NCBI GenBank assembly: GCA_900552385.1
Contig: URZI01000004.1
Location: 62,001-126,000 of the forward strand
Direction of reading: 5' to 3'
Source: an uncultured Collinsella sp.
GTDB lineage: Bacteria; Actinomycetota; Coriobacteriia; Coriobacteriales; Coriobacteriaceae
DNA: 64,000 bases
Under the pieces are notes generated by a model. It was not told the origin of the DNA. It saw nothing but the letters and a program-made list of their open reading frames with translations, and did not search any database. A program made the position numbers and the translations under genes. This document shows positions 38,076 to 49,589 of the stretch, one piece after another (within the stretch, counting starts at the first letter, position 1; the number at the start of each line of letters is the position of its first letter).

Positions 38076-40906
38076 TGGCTGCCAAACTCATCGATCTTTC
38101 CTTTACGCTCAACGGCCGCAAGGTCAAGGTTCAGATTGCCCCCGACACCATGCTCTTTGCGCTGTTGCGCGAGCAGGGCTGCGCGTCGGTGCGCTGCGCC
38201 TGCGAGACCACCAACTGCGGCCTGTGCACGGTGTGGCTCGACGGCGACCCGGTGCTGAGCTGCTCGGTTCCCGCTGCCCGTGTTGAGGGCCATACCATTA
38301 CCACGCTCGAGGGCCTTAAGGCCGAATCCGAGGCACTGGCCCGTGCGATGGCTGCCGAAGGCGCCGAGCAGTGCGGTTTTTGCGCCTCCGGCCTCATTAT
38401 GAACGTGCTGGCGCTTGCCCGCGCCGCCAAGGAGGACCCGAGCCTCGTCGCCACGCGCGAGGAGCTCTCGCGCCAGCTTGCCGGCAACCTCTGCCGTTGC
38501 AGCGGCTACGAGAGCCAGCTGCGCGCCATCGTGCGCTTCCTCAACGAGTCCGGCGTGCAGGTGGGCTTTGAGATGCCCGAGCTGCCGGTCAACGACACCA
38601 GCTGCGACGGTGTCTCCTACAAGCAGATCACTCACAAGCAGCCCAAGAAGGACTCGAAGGCCCTGCTCGAGGGGCGTCCCGTCTACACGGGCGACTTGGT
38701 GCCCGCCGGCGCCCTGATCGTCAAGCTCAAGCGCAGCCCGTATGCCCGCGCCAAGATCCGCTCCATCGATACGTCGCGCGCCCTGAAGGTGCCCGGCGTG
38801 GTGGGCGTCTACACCTACGAGGACGTGCCCAAGCGCCGCTTTACCATCGCCGGCCAGAGCTATCCGCAGCCTTCGCCCTACGACCGTCTGATTCTTGAGA
38901 ACCTGGTGCGCTACCAAAACGAGGAGGTGGCGATCGTCGCCGCCGAGACCGAGGAGGCCGCCGACAAGGCGCTCAAGCTCATCAAGGTCGACTACGAGGT
39001 GCTCGAGCCGCTACTCGACTTTACCCAGGCGCTCGATAATGACATCGTGGTCCACCCCGAGGGCGACGTGACCTTTATGTTCCCGCAGGGCGGCGACGTC
39101 CCGCGCAACTTGGTGTGCAGCGGTACCAGCGATTTTGGCGACTTGGACGAGGCCTTCGCCCAGAGCGACATCGTCTTCACCCGCACCTACACCAGCCAGG
39201 CCACGCAGACCGCGCCCATGGAGACCTTCCGCGCCTTCGCGACGACCGACGCGTTTGGGCGCATCTCGGTGACCACCTCTACGCAGGTGCCCTTCCACGT
39301 GCGCCGCATGGTCGCGCAGTCGCTCGATATTCCGCAGTCGCAGGTGCAGGTAATTAAGCCGCGCATCGGCGGCGGCTTTGGCTCCAAGCAGACGGGCTGC
39401 TGCGAGATCTTCGTGGCATTCGTTACCCAGCAGACCGGCCGTCCGAGCTACTGCTGCTACACGCGCGAGGAGACCATCACCGCGGGCAACTCGCGCCACC
39501 AGATGCAGATGACCGTTAAGCTGGGCGCCATGAACGACGGTACCATCACGGCTATCGACCTGCATACGTTGTCCAACGCCGGCGCGTACGGCGAACATGC
39601 CACCACGACGATCGGCCTCTCGGGCCACAAGAGCCTGCCCATTTACAACCATGTGAAGGCAAGCCGCTTTAGCTGGGACGCCGTCTACACCAACACCAAC
39701 CGCGGCGGCGCGTATCGTGGCTACGGTGCCACCCAGGGCCAGTTTGCCGTGGAGAGCGCTGTCAACGAGCTCGCCGACATGCTGCACATGGACCCCGCCG
39801 ACCTGCGACTTAAGAACATCGTGCGCGAGGGCGAGGTCATGCCGCAGTACTACAACGAGAAGCTCAACGCCTGCGCGCTCGACCGCTGTCTGCTGCGCGC
39901 GATGGACATGATCGGCTGGCGCGACAAGCCGTTGGCCGTGGACCTGGGCGACCGCGTGCGCGCCTTGGGCTGCGCGCTCACCATGCAGGGCTCGGGCATC
40001 TCCAACGTGGATATCGCCGGCATCGACATGCGCTTGGAAGAGGACGGCTTCATTACCATCGGCACCGGCGCCACCGATAACGGCATGGGCGTCGACACGA
40101 TCCTGGCGCAGATTGCCGCCGAGGAGCTGGGCGTGGAGAGTTCGTTGATCGTGGTGCGCGGCGTGGACACCGACGTGTCGCCGTTCGATGCCGGCTCGTA
40201 CGCGAGCTCGGGCACGTACGTGACAGGTCTGGCAGCCAAGAACGCTGCGACCGAGCTGCGTGAGAAGATCTGCGCCAAGGCCGCCCAGATGTGGGACGTG
40301 GACGCCGCCGATGTGGTCTTCGATGGCCAGTACGTGCGCCTGTCCGACGAGCGTGCCGCGCGCGAGCAGAACCGCTACCTTACGCTGCGCGACTTTGCCA
40401 ACCTGTGCGTCAAGAACATCGCGGGCGGCGACGCGCTGACCTCGCACGCCTCTGCCTGCCTGCCCGTTTCGCCTCCGCCGTTTATGGCCGGCATTGCCGA
40501 GGTCGAGGTCGACAAGGCCACCGGCAAGGTGACTGTTGTGGATTATGCGGCGGCTGTCGACTGCGGCACCGTGATCAACGAGGCACTCGCGCGCGTCCAG
40601 GCCGAGGGTGGCATTGCCCAGGGTATCGGCCACGCGCTCTACGAGATTGTCGAGCACGACGATCGCGGCCGCCTGCGCACCGGCAACTTTATGAGCTACA
40701 AGCTGCCCACGCGCCTGGATATCGGCAGCATTCGCGTGGCCTTTGAGCCGAGCTACGAGCCGACGGGCCCGTTTGGCGCCAAGTCGATCGGCGAGGTCGT
40801 CATCAACACGCCGCTCGCCGCCGTTGCCTCGGCCGTGGCGCACGCCACCGGCCACCAGGTTCGATCGCTGCCGATCACGCCCGAGAATGCCCTGCTGGGG
40901 GAGTAG
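38075..40906 (+). CDS. Fused [2Fe-2S] and molybdopterin subunit of a xanthine dehydrogenase-family enzyme
   Basis: This 943-residue protein joins a CoxS-like N-terminal part and a CoxL/XdhA-like part. The plant-type [2Fe-2S] ligands are Cys43, Cys48, Cys51 and Cys63; the second [2Fe-2S] site is in 'CGFCASGLIMN' and 'CRCSGY' (about residues 100-150). From about residue 200 the Mo domain follows with 'RIGGGFGSKQTG', 'GGAYRGYGATQGQF' and the catalytic Glu in 'FGAKSIGEVV'. It works with the FAD subunit upstream. Several such enzymes in anaerobes carry a selenium-modified Mo centre; the yedF/DUF3343 genes make that possible here but nothing in this protein proves it. Confidence 0.85.
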   Translation: MAAKLIDLSFTLNGRKVKVQIAPDTMLFALLREQGCASVRCACETTNCGLCTVWLDGDPVLSCSVPAARVEGHTITTLEGLKAESEALARAMAAEGAEQCGFCASGLIMNVLALARAAKEDPSLVATREELSRQLAGNLCRCSGYESQLRAIVRFLNESGVQVGFEMPELPVNDTSCDGVSYKQITHKQPKKDSKALLEGRPVYTGDLVPAGALIVKLKRSPYARAKIRSIDTSRALKVPGVVGVYTYEDVPKRRFTIAGQSYPQPSPYDRLILENLVRYQNEEVAIVAAETEEAADKALKLIKVDYEVLEPLLDFTQALDNDIVVHPEGDVTFMFPQGGDVPRNLVCSGTSDFGDLDEAFAQSDIVFTRTYTSQATQTAPMETFRAFATTDAFGRISVTTSTQVPFHVRRMVAQSLDIPQSQVQVIKPRIGGGFGSKQTGCCEIFVAFVTQQTGRPSYCCYTREETITAGNSRHQMQMTVKLGAMNDGTITAIDLHTLSNAGAYGEHATTTIGLSGHKSLPIYNHVKASRFSWDAVYTNTNRGGAYRGYGATQGQFAVESAVNELADMLHMDPADLRLKNIVREGEVMPQYYNEKLNACALDRCLLRAMDMIGWRDKPLAVDLGDRVRALGCALTMQGSGISNVDIAGIDMRLEEDGFITIGTGATDNGMGVDTILAQIAAEELGVESSLIVVRGVDTDVSPFDAGSYASSGTYVTGLAAKNAATELREKICAKAAQMWDVDAADVVFDGQYVRLSDERAAREQNRYLTLRDFANLCVKNIAGGDALTSHASACLPVSPPPFMAGIAEVEVDKATGKVTVVDYAAAVDCGTVINEALARVQAEGGIAQGIGHALYEIVEHDDRGRLRTGNFMSYKLPTRLDIGSIRVAFEPSYEPTGPFGAKSIGEVVINTPLAAVASAVAHATGHQVRSLPITPENALLGE

Positions 40907-40930
40907 CGGGTTAGCGAACAAGTCGTAATT

Positions 40931-40962
40931 GGCGGGGCGAGGTAACTCGTCCCGCCTTTTGC
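40931..40962 (+). terminator. Terminator of the molybdenum hydroxylase genes
   Basis: GGCGGGGCGAG and CTCGTCCCGCC pair around GTAA, followed by TTTTGC, 24 bases after the stop. Confidence 0.85.
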
Positions 40963-41046
40963 ACTCGTGGTGAGGTCGTGAGCTTGTAAAAGGTGTGCGT
41001 GCGCTTGCCGTTCGTATCTGCTATCATTCCTAATCTGTGCGCTCAT

Positions 41047-41130
41047 GCGGGCGTGGCGGAATTGGTAGACGCGCCAGATTTAGGTTCTGGTGGGATTCCC
41101 GTGAAGGTTCGAGTCCTTTCGCCCGCACCA
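41047..41130 (+). tRNA. tRNA-Leu (anticodon UAG)
   Basis: Acceptor GCGGGCG / CGCCCGC with ACCA end, anticodon loop TTTAGGT giving TAG at 41081-41083, and the long variable arm of a class II tRNA (TGGGATTCCCGTG). Length is 84 nucleotides. Confidence 0.97.
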
Positions 41131-41218
41131 ACGCACCGGCGTCGGCCTCGGCCGTCGCGACACTTTGTTGCATAAAGGTACCAGCACCTCAGATAAGCTG
41201 GGCAGTATGAGGAGGAAC

Positions 41219-42520
41219 GTGTTGAACATCACCGCTTCTGACGTCAAGGACGCCAAGCTCACCGCTACGGTCACCATCCCGGCCGTCGACGTCGACGCCG
41301 CGATCAAGAAGGCCTACAAGGACACCGCCAAGAAGTACCGCTTCCCCGGCTTCCGCGCCGGCAAGGCTCCCCGTCCGGTCATCGACTCTGCACTTGGCGC
41401 CGAGGCTACCCTCGCTCAGGCCACCAACGACCTGATCGCCGCCAACGAGCCCGCCGTCCTCAACGAGCTGGACATCGTCCCCACCAAGAACGGTGACTAC
41501 AAGGAGCTCGACCTCGCCAAGGATCACGAGGACTACACCTACACCGTCGAGTTCTCCCTGCGTCCTGCTGCCGAGCTCTCCTCCTTCGACGCCGTCGAGA
41601 TCGAGATGCCTCCCGCGGAGGTCACCGAGTCCGAGATCAACAACCAGGTCGAGATGCTCCTCAACTACCGTGCCACCTTCGAGGACGTCGAGGGTCGCGC
41701 CGTCGAGGCCGAGGACTACGTTACCGTCGACCTCAAGGTCGTCGAGAACGCCGACAACTTTGCCGCCGAGGGCCGTATGCTCATCGCCGGTAGCGACAGC
41801 AACCCCAAGGAGTTCAACGAGGCCCTGATCGGCGCTAACGTTGACGACGTCAAGACCGTCACCTGGACCGACGAGGTCGAGGAGGGCGAGGAGGCCGAGA
41901 CCCACACCGTCGAGGTCGCCGTCAAGGGCATCAAGGTCCGCAACACCCCCGAGCTCACCGACGAGCTCGTCAAGTCCGACTTTGGCTTCGACAGCATCGA
42001 CGCTATGCGCGACGCCATCAAGCTCGAGATCGAGCAGGACAAGGCTTCCCGCCTCCCGGCCGAGAAGGAGAACCGTTGCGTCTCCGCTCTCGCTGAGCGT
42101 CTGCAGCTCGACGAGATGGACGCCGACTACGAGCAGTCCGTCTTTGAGGAGCTTGGCCAGAACTTCCTGTCCAACCTCGCTGCCCGCGGCATGACCCTGG
42201 ACACCTGGCTGCCCGCTTCCGGTCTGACCATGGAGCAGTTCATCGGCGACCTGCACAAGCAGGCCAACGACGTCGCCCGTGAGTCCCTGGCTCTGGACGC
42301 CCTCGCCCGCGAGCTCAAGATCGAGGTCACCGAGGACGACATCAACGCCGAGTTCGAGAAGGCCGGCGTCAAGGACGTCGAGGCTTCCAAGGCCGAGTTC
42401 ATCGCCGATGGCCGCATGCCTGCCGTCCGCGAGTCCATCCGTCGCTCCAAGGCCGTCGACCACCTGGTCGAGAACGCCAAGGTGACCGAGGTCGACGAGA
42501 CCGCCAAGGACGCCGAGTAA
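41219..42520 (+). CDS. tig: Trigger factor (ribosome-associated chaperone and prolyl isomerase)
   Basis: This protein has about 433 residues. The N-terminal ribosome-binding domain carries 'YRFPGFRAGKAPRPVI' (signature GFRxGxxP, residues 40-55). The PPIase domain follows at about 155-240, and a helical C-terminal domain of strongly acidic composition ends it. AGGAGG at 41210-41215 points to GTG 41219 or TTG 41222 as start; ATG 41207 lies upstream of that site. Located before clpP and clpX, the classic tig-clpP-clpX order. Helps nascent proteins fold at the ribosome exit. Confidence 0.93.
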   Translation: MLNITASDVKDAKLTATVTIPAVDVDAAIKKAYKDTAKKYRFPGFRAGKAPRPVIDSALGAEATLAQATNDLIAANEPAVLNELDIVPTKNGDYKELDLAKDHEDYTYTVEFSLRPAAELSSFDAVEIEMPPAEVTESEINNQVEMLLNYRATFEDVEGRAVEAEDYVTVDLKVVENADNFAAEGRMLIAGSDSNPKEFNEALIGANVDDVKTVTWTDEVEEGEEAETHTVEVAVKGIKVRNTPELTDELVKSDFGFDSIDAMRDAIKLEIEQDKASRLPAEKENRCVSALAERLQLDEMDADYEQSVFEELGQNFLSNLAARGMTLDTWLPASGLTMEQFIGDLHKQANDVARESLALDALARELKIEVTEDDINAEFEKAGVKDVEASKAEFIADGRMPAVRESIRRSKAVDHLVENAKVTEVDETAKDAE

Positions 42521-42596
42521 TTCTCGCCACCTTGCCCGCGAGCGCATGCGTGCGCCCGTGATGGGGTAAAGTTATACACCGGTTATCCGGTTGCTT

Positions 42597-42645
42597 CGTA
42601 CGGTGCCAGCCAATGCATAGCATGCGGGCACCGTACGTTTATCTA
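42597..42645 (+). terminator. Hairpin between tig and clpP
   Basis: CGTACGGTGCC (42597-42607) and GGCACCGTACG (42627-42637) are perfect 11-bp complements, followed by TTTATC. A smaller ACCGG/CCGGT stem lies just upstream (42578-42591). It could end tig transcription or attenuate reading into clpP. Confidence 0.6.
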
Positions 42646-42683
42646 GAACCAATTTGGTCCGCAAGAGAGAAATGGAGATGCGT

Positions 42684-43304
42684 ATGATCGCTAAGTTCGA
42701 TTCCGCCCTCGTGCCATACGTTATCGAGCAGACGCCGCGCGGCGAGCGCAGCTACGATATCTATTCGCGCCTGCTCAACGACCGCATCATCTTCTTGGGT
42801 GAGGAGATCAACTCCGTAAGCGCCAACCTGGTCGTTGCCCAGCTGCTGCATCTTGAGAGCCAGGATGCCGAGAAGGATATCTCGCTCTACATCAATTCGC
42901 CCGGCGGCGAGGTCTACTCCGGCCTGGCGATTCTTGACACCATGAACTTCATTAAGCCGCAGGTCTCCACCATCTGCGTCGGTATGGCTGCGTCCATGGC
43001 CGCCGTGCTGCTTTCGGCCGGCGCTAAGGGCAAGCGCTTCTGCCTGCCACACTCCAAGGTCATGATTCACCAGCCCAGCGGCGGTGCCCAGGGTCAGCAG
43101 ACCGAGATTGAGATCGTTGCCGAGGAGATCAAGAAGACCCGTCGCGAGCTCAACCAGATCCTGTCCGACGCCTCGGGCCAGCCCATTGAGAAGGTCCAGG
43201 CCGACACTGAGCGTGACAACTACCTGACCGCTGCCGAGGCCCTCGACTACGGCCTGATCGACCGTATCGTCACCTCGCGCGATCTGGCCGCGAAGGACGC
43301 CTAG
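42684..43304 (+). CDS. clpP: ATP-dependent Clp protease proteolytic subunit
   Basis: This 206-residue serine peptidase has its catalytic Ser104 in 'GMAASMAA', His in 'MIHQPSGGAQGQ' and Asp in the following helix region. It forms a tetradecamer that is fed by ClpX, encoded directly downstream. Three in-frame ATGs (42672, 42678, 42684) lie close together; ATG 42684 has GGAG six bases before it and gives the usual N-terminus. It degrades tagged or misfolded cytoplasmic proteins. Confidence 0.95.
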   Translation: MIAKFDSALVPYVIEQTPRGERSYDIYSRLLNDRIIFLGEEINSVSANLVVAQLLHLESQDAEKDISLYINSPGGEVYSGLAILDTMNFIKPQVSTICVGMAASMAAVLLSAGAKGKRFCLPHSKVMIHQPSGGAQGQQTEIEIVAEEIKKTRRELNQILSDASGQPIEKVQADTERDNYLTAAEALDYGLIDRIVTSRDLAAKDA

Positions 43305-43305
43305 G

Positions 43306-44712
43306 ATGGCAGGTAACATGCAGGACAACTTTGACGAGAACGGCAACCCCATCCGCTGCTCCTTCTGCGGAAAAGAGCAGGGCCAGGTCCGTCGTCTCGT
43401 AAAGGGCCCGACCAACATCTTTATCTGTGACGAGTGCGTCGCCGCCTGCTCCGAGATCCTTGAGGAGTCGCTGGCTTCGGACTTTATGGACGCCGCCCGC
43501 AACGGCAAACTGCCGGGCTTCCTCAACGACCACGGCCAGGCTGCATCCCAGCCCGCCGTGGACCCCGAGACCGAGGGTTTTGAGCTCGAGGACGACCGTC
43601 AGGTCATCACGCACGTGCCGACGCCGCACGAGATTTATGACGAGCTTTCGGCCTATGTTATGGGTCAGGAGGACGCCAAGCGCGCCATGTCGGTTGCCGT
43701 GTACAACCACTATCGCCGCGTGATCGAGGGCGGCGCCGCGGTGTCTGCCTTTGACGACGACATGGGCTCGCAGTTCGACGACGATATGGACGAGGTAGAG
43801 CTCGCCAAGTCCAACATCTTGTTGCTCGGTCCCACCGGTACCGGTAAGACCCTGCTGGCCCAGACGCTCGCGCGCATCCTCGAGGTGCCGTTTGCCATCG
43901 CCGACGCCACTGCGCTTACCGAGGCCGGCTACGTGGGCGAGGACGTGGAGAACATCCTACTCAAGCTCATCAACGCCGCCGATGGCGATATTGAACGCGC
44001 GCAGGTTGGCATTATCTACGTGGACGAGATCGATAAGATCGCCCGCAAGGCCGAGAACCTCTCCATCACTCGCGACGTTTCGGGCGAGGGCGTTCAGCAG
44101 GCGCTGCTTAAGATTCTTGAGGGCACGGTGGCCAGCGTTCCGCCCACCGGCGGCCGCAAGCATCCCCAGCAGGAGCTGCTGCAGATCGACACGACCAACA
44201 TCCTGTTCATCTGCGGTGGTGCCTTTGTGGGCCTGGATAAGATCATCGCCGATCGCGTGGGCAACAAGGGCGTGGGCTTTAACTCCGAGATCGCCGGCCC
44301 CACCTCGGTCGACGAGAACGACCTGCTGCGTCAGGTGCTCCCGCAAGACCTCAACGCCTTTGGCATGATCCCCGAGTTTGTGGGACGTACGCCCGTCGTC
44401 ACCCAGACGCAGGCGCTCGACGAGGACGACCTGGTGTCTATTCTGACCGAGCCCAAGAACGCCGTGGTGCGTCAGTACCGCAAGATGTTCCAGTTCGAGG
44501 ACGTTGAGCTTGAGTTTGAGGACGCCGCCCTGCACGAGATCGCCCGCATGGCGCTCGCCCGCAAGACCGGCGCCCGCGGCCTGCGCTCCATTTGCGAGGA
44601 CGTGCTGCAGCAGACGATGTTCGATCTGCCCAGTGAGGAGGGTGTTTCCAAGGTCGTTGTGACTGAAGCCTCCGTCAAGGGCGAAGAGCAGCCCCAGCGC
44701 ATATACGGGTAA
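43306..44712 (+). CDS. clpX: ATP-dependent Clp protease ATP-binding subunit ClpX
   Basis: This 468-residue AAA+ unfoldase starts with a zinc-binding domain ('CSFCGKEQGQ' and 'CDECVAAC', residues 18-50). Walker A 'GPTGTGKT', Walker B 'IIYVDEIDKI', sensor and pore-loop segments follow. An insert of about 20 acidic residues ('DDDMGSQFDDDMDEVE') precedes Walker A and makes the protein longer than E. coli ClpX (424). It begins one base after the clpP stop. ATG 43318 is an alternative start. Confidence 0.95.
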   Translation: MAGNMQDNFDENGNPIRCSFCGKEQGQVRRLVKGPTNIFICDECVAACSEILEESLASDFMDAARNGKLPGFLNDHGQAASQPAVDPETEGFELEDDRQVITHVPTPHEIYDELSAYVMGQEDAKRAMSVAVYNHYRRVIEGGAAVSAFDDDMGSQFDDDMDEVELAKSNILLLGPTGTGKTLLAQTLARILEVPFAIADATALTEAGYVGEDVENILLKLINAADGDIERAQVGIIYVDEIDKIARKAENLSITRDVSGEGVQQALLKILEGTVASVPPTGGRKHPQQELLQIDTTNILFICGGAFVGLDKIIADRVGNKGVGFNSEIAGPTSVDENDLLRQVLPQDLNAFGMIPEFVGRTPVVTQTQALDEDDLVSILTEPKNAVVRQYRKMFQFEDVELEFEDAALHEIARMALARKTGARGLRSICEDVLQQTMFDLPSEEGVSKVVVTEASVKGEEQPQRIYG

Positions 44713-44734
44713 ACCAGCAAAAAACGTGCTTGCA

Positions 44735-44772
44735 AATAGCCTCTGACCATCCGTGGTCGGAGGCTATTTTAT
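44735..44772 (+). terminator. clpX terminator
   Basis: AATAGCCTC-T-GACCA pairs with TGGTC-GGAGGCTATT, followed by TTATATA, 22 bases after the clpX stop. Confidence 0.85.
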
Positions 44773-44863
44773 ATATACGCAATAACCCCAACTACCTGTG
44801 TTATTCTGTGTGTTTGTTTAAGCCTCAGCGAAGTCATATCAGACTGAAGTAATCGATACCTAA

Positions 44864-44903
44864 GGGGAGGAATGCAGACCCTGGCGGGCCTACATTCCTC
44901 CCC
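44864..44903 (+). promoter_or_regulatory. Stable leader hairpin before valS
   Basis: GGGGAGGAATG (44864-44874) and CATTCCTCCCC (44893-44903) are perfect complements with an inner CCC/GGG pair. The hairpin ends 20 bases before the valS start and next to its ribosome site (CAGGGAGAG). The left arm itself contains an anti-ribosome-like AGGAAT/GGGGAGG purine run. No T-box TGGNACCGCG core is present. Confidence 0.5.
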
Positions 44904-44923
44904 GGCGGGACAGGGAGAGATAT

Positions 44924-47620
<2,697 letters not shown>

Positions 47621-47635
47621 GCGGTACTGGGGGAC

Positions 47636-47743
47636 GCGGTTTGGGGCTTTGCTCGCTACTGCGGACAGTCCTGCTCGCACGAAGGCCACATTAAGTGGCC
47701 TTCGGCTCGTGCGGAACTTGTATCGAGCAAAGCCCCAAACCGC
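47636..47743. repeat. Long inverted repeat after valS with nested hairpin
   Basis: GCGGTTTGGGGCTTTGCTCG (47636-47655) and its exact complement at 47724-47743 enclose a second hairpin GAAGGCCAC-ATTAA-GTGGCCTTC (47681-47703) with further GCAC/CGTGC pairing outside. It starts 15 bases after the valS stop. A weaker terminator-like pairing (GAGGGGCTCG with CGGGCCTC then TTTTT) lies near 47840-47873, before folC. Confidence 0.88.
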
Positions 47744-47894
47744 TCCCATAGCGGTTACGGGGGCGTTCGCTGCCTGGTAGGGCCACTTGGTTGTGACCTT
47801 GATCTCGCTGCAAAGCGGTGTTTGGCTGATATTTTGAATGGGAGGGGCTCGTTGCTGATTCGGGCCTCTTTTTATGTTGAGGGGACTTTGGGTT

Positions 47895-49238
47895 ATGGCT
47901 AAGCGTTCTGGGTCGTATGTCGTTCCTTTCTCGTTTGAGTTGCTTTCGTTTGGTGAGGCTGTTGGGCTGGCTGCTGATACGGGGCGGATTTCTGGGGATG
48001 CTGGGCCTCTGCTTGAGACGGTTGTCGATATGCTCGATGAGCTGGGGCGTCCGGACGAGTACTTTGATTGCATTCAGGTTGCCGGTACCAATGGCAAGAC
48101 TTCGACCACGCGTTTTTCGGCTGCCATTCTTCGCGGCGAGGGGCTCAAGACCGCGCTGTATACGTCGCCGCAGCTTGTGCGCTATCCCGAGCGTATGGAG
48201 GTCGATGGGCGTGTTGTGAGCGATGAGGCGTTTGCCCGTGGCGTTTCGGCCGCTGTCGAGGCGGGGCATCGAGTGAATGCCCGTCGTGTGACGGCGGGGG
48301 AGCGCGCCTATACTATTACGCCGTTTGACCTGCTGACGGCTGCCGCACTGGTGGTGTTTGCCGAGGCTCGCGTGGATGTTGCCGTGCTCGAGGTTGGTAT
48401 GGGCGGGCGCTGGGACGCCACGAGTGCGACCGATCCCGTCGCCGTTGCCATTACGGGCATTGGACTCGACCATACACGCATTTTGGGCGACACGCTCGAG
48501 GCCATTGCGGGGGAGAAGGCTGCGGTTATTAAGCCTGGGCGCCTGGTTGTTCTGGGCGAGGGCACACATGAGGCGAGCGTTCAGTGTGTGATGGACGCAC
48601 GTTGTCGCGAGTGCGGCGTCGTGCCGCTGGTGGTGAACCATGCCACGACCAAGGTGCCGGAACACGTGGGCGATACGGTTGAGTTTAGCTGCACCACGCC
48701 GCGTGCGATCTATACGTCGAGTATGGTCAAGCCGGCGTATCAGCCGCAAAATGCTGCGTGCGCGATAATGCTCTGCGAGGGCTATCTGGGCCGCGAGCTC
48801 GATCATGACAAGCTCGATGCGTCGCTTATGGGCTGCCCCACGCCGGGCCGCTTTGATGTGCTGGGAACTGATCCGCTCAAGCTGATCGACGCCTGCCATA
48901 ACCCTCAGAGCTGCGAGAACTTTGTGAGCGCGCTGGACGAGATCGATCCGTGCGTGGAGAACCGCCCCACGCTGCTGTGTGCCGCGCTGGCCGATAAGGA
49001 CGTGGCGGGTATCGTTGACGTTCTGGTTCCGGCATTCCCCCGCGTGGTCGTGACCCAGACCGATTCCGATCGCGCCCTGCCGGCAGAGGAGCTCGCCGCC
49101 CTCGTTGATGCCGATAAGCTCGCGGGCGTATACCCCAGCGTTTCCGAGGCCCTCGCAGCTTTCGAGGCTGCGGGCGAGCCCTTCGTAGCAGCCGGCACCA
49201 TCACCCTAGCCGGCGAAGTAGCCGGCCTGCTCCGCTAA
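47895..49238 (+). CDS. folC: Folylpolyglutamate synthase / dihydrofolate synthase
   Basis: This is a 447-residue Mur-ligase-fold enzyme. The P-loop 'VAGTNGKTSTTR' is near residue 65, 'TSPQLVRYPERMEVDG' is the folate-binding loop (usually SPH), 'EVGMGGRWDAT' and 'GLDHTRILGDT' follow near 170 and 195. It adds glutamate to folates. In place of the common SPHL it has SPQL, a change worth noting. ATG 47895 follows GAGGGGACTTTGGG. It is commonly found after valS, as here. Confidence 0.9.
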   Translation: MAKRSGSYVVPFSFELLSFGEAVGLAADTGRISGDAGPLLETVVDMLDELGRPDEYFDCIQVAGTNGKTSTTRFSAAILRGEGLKTALYTSPQLVRYPERMEVDGRVVSDEAFARGVSAAVEAGHRVNARRVTAGERAYTITPFDLLTAAALVVFAEARVDVAVLEVGMGGRWDATSATDPVAVAITGIGLDHTRILGDTLEAIAGEKAAVIKPGRLVVLGEGTHEASVQCVMDARCRECGVVPLVVNHATTKVPEHVGDTVEFSCTTPRAIYTSSMVKPAYQPQNAACAIMLCEGYLGRELDHDKLDASLMGCPTPGRFDVLGTDPLKLIDACHNPQSCENFVSALDEIDPCVENRPTLLCAALADKDVAGIVDVLVPAFPRVVVTQTDSDRALPAEELAALVDADKLAGVYPSVSEALAAFEAAGEPFVAAGTITLAGEVAGLLR

Positions 49239-49252
49239 CCCATCCCCTCAGC

Positions 49253-49319
49253 AGTTGCGGTGAAATACGGACTGTTTTACAAGCCAGAAGCCTCAAACAG
49301 TCCGTATATCACCGCAACT
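49253..49319. repeat. GCGGTGAAATA palindrome, copy 5 (CGGACTG class)
   Basis: AGTTGCGGTGAAATA-CGGACTGTTT pairs with AAACAGTCCG-TATATCACCGCAACT. As in copy 4 the right arm has TATATC where perfect pairing would need TATTTC, so the asymmetry is conserved in this class. It begins 14 bases after the folC stop with CCCCTC on its left flank. Confidence 0.9.
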
Positions 49320-49391
49320 CAAAAGCAGTCTATTTGGGACGGGGCTTTTTTAGCTGCCCTGTGCTCCGAGTTGACTCGCTTGCCACGAAAT

Positions 49392-49532
49392 GGGGCTATC
49401 TACTACGTTTGACTGGTCACCCTCGACCACACGGAAAATCGTGAAATCAAAACCGCAGGTAGAAGACTTGCCGGTTTTCAATAAATACCCGCATGGTCGA
49501 CCTATGCGGGTTAAACGTAGTAGATAGGCCGT
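49392..49532. repeat. Core-conserved palindromic element, copy 1
   Basis: Terminal arms CTATCTACTACGTTT (49396-49410) and AAACGTAGTAGATAG (49513-49527) are exact complements. The interior holds GGAAAATCG-TGAAATC-AAAACCGCAGGTAGA (49433-49463 region), shared with the element at 50907-51058, then a hairpin ACCCGCAT/ATGCGGGT. It is followed by GTTTTTGTGG. A nearby stretch TTTGGGACGGGGCTTTTTT (49334-49352) has its complements at 50872-50894 and near 51195-51216. Confidence 0.8.
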
Positions 49533-49555
49533 TTTTGTGGCGCGGTGTTGGTGGG

Positions 49556-49586
49556 ATGTGACAAAGGGACTGTCCCTTTGTCACAT
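49556..49586 (-). terminator. Perfect palindrome at the 3' end of the M24 peptidase gene
   Basis: ATGTGACAAAGGGAC and GTCCCTTTGTCACAT are exact complements around a single T. The palindrome starts 3 bases after the peptidase stop (minus strand). Without a T-run it may act as a transcript-end stabiliser rather than a classic terminator. Confidence 0.6.
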
Positions 49587-49589
49587 TGG

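Noticed and set aside
40993..41175. A 60-codon frame overlapping tRNA-Leu
   Set aside because: It reads through the tRNA; the tRNA assignment is firm and the peptide has no support.
44776..44923. T-box riboswitch before valS
   Set aside because: The antiterminator core TGGNACCGCG and a following terminator pair are absent; only a single stable hairpin is seen.
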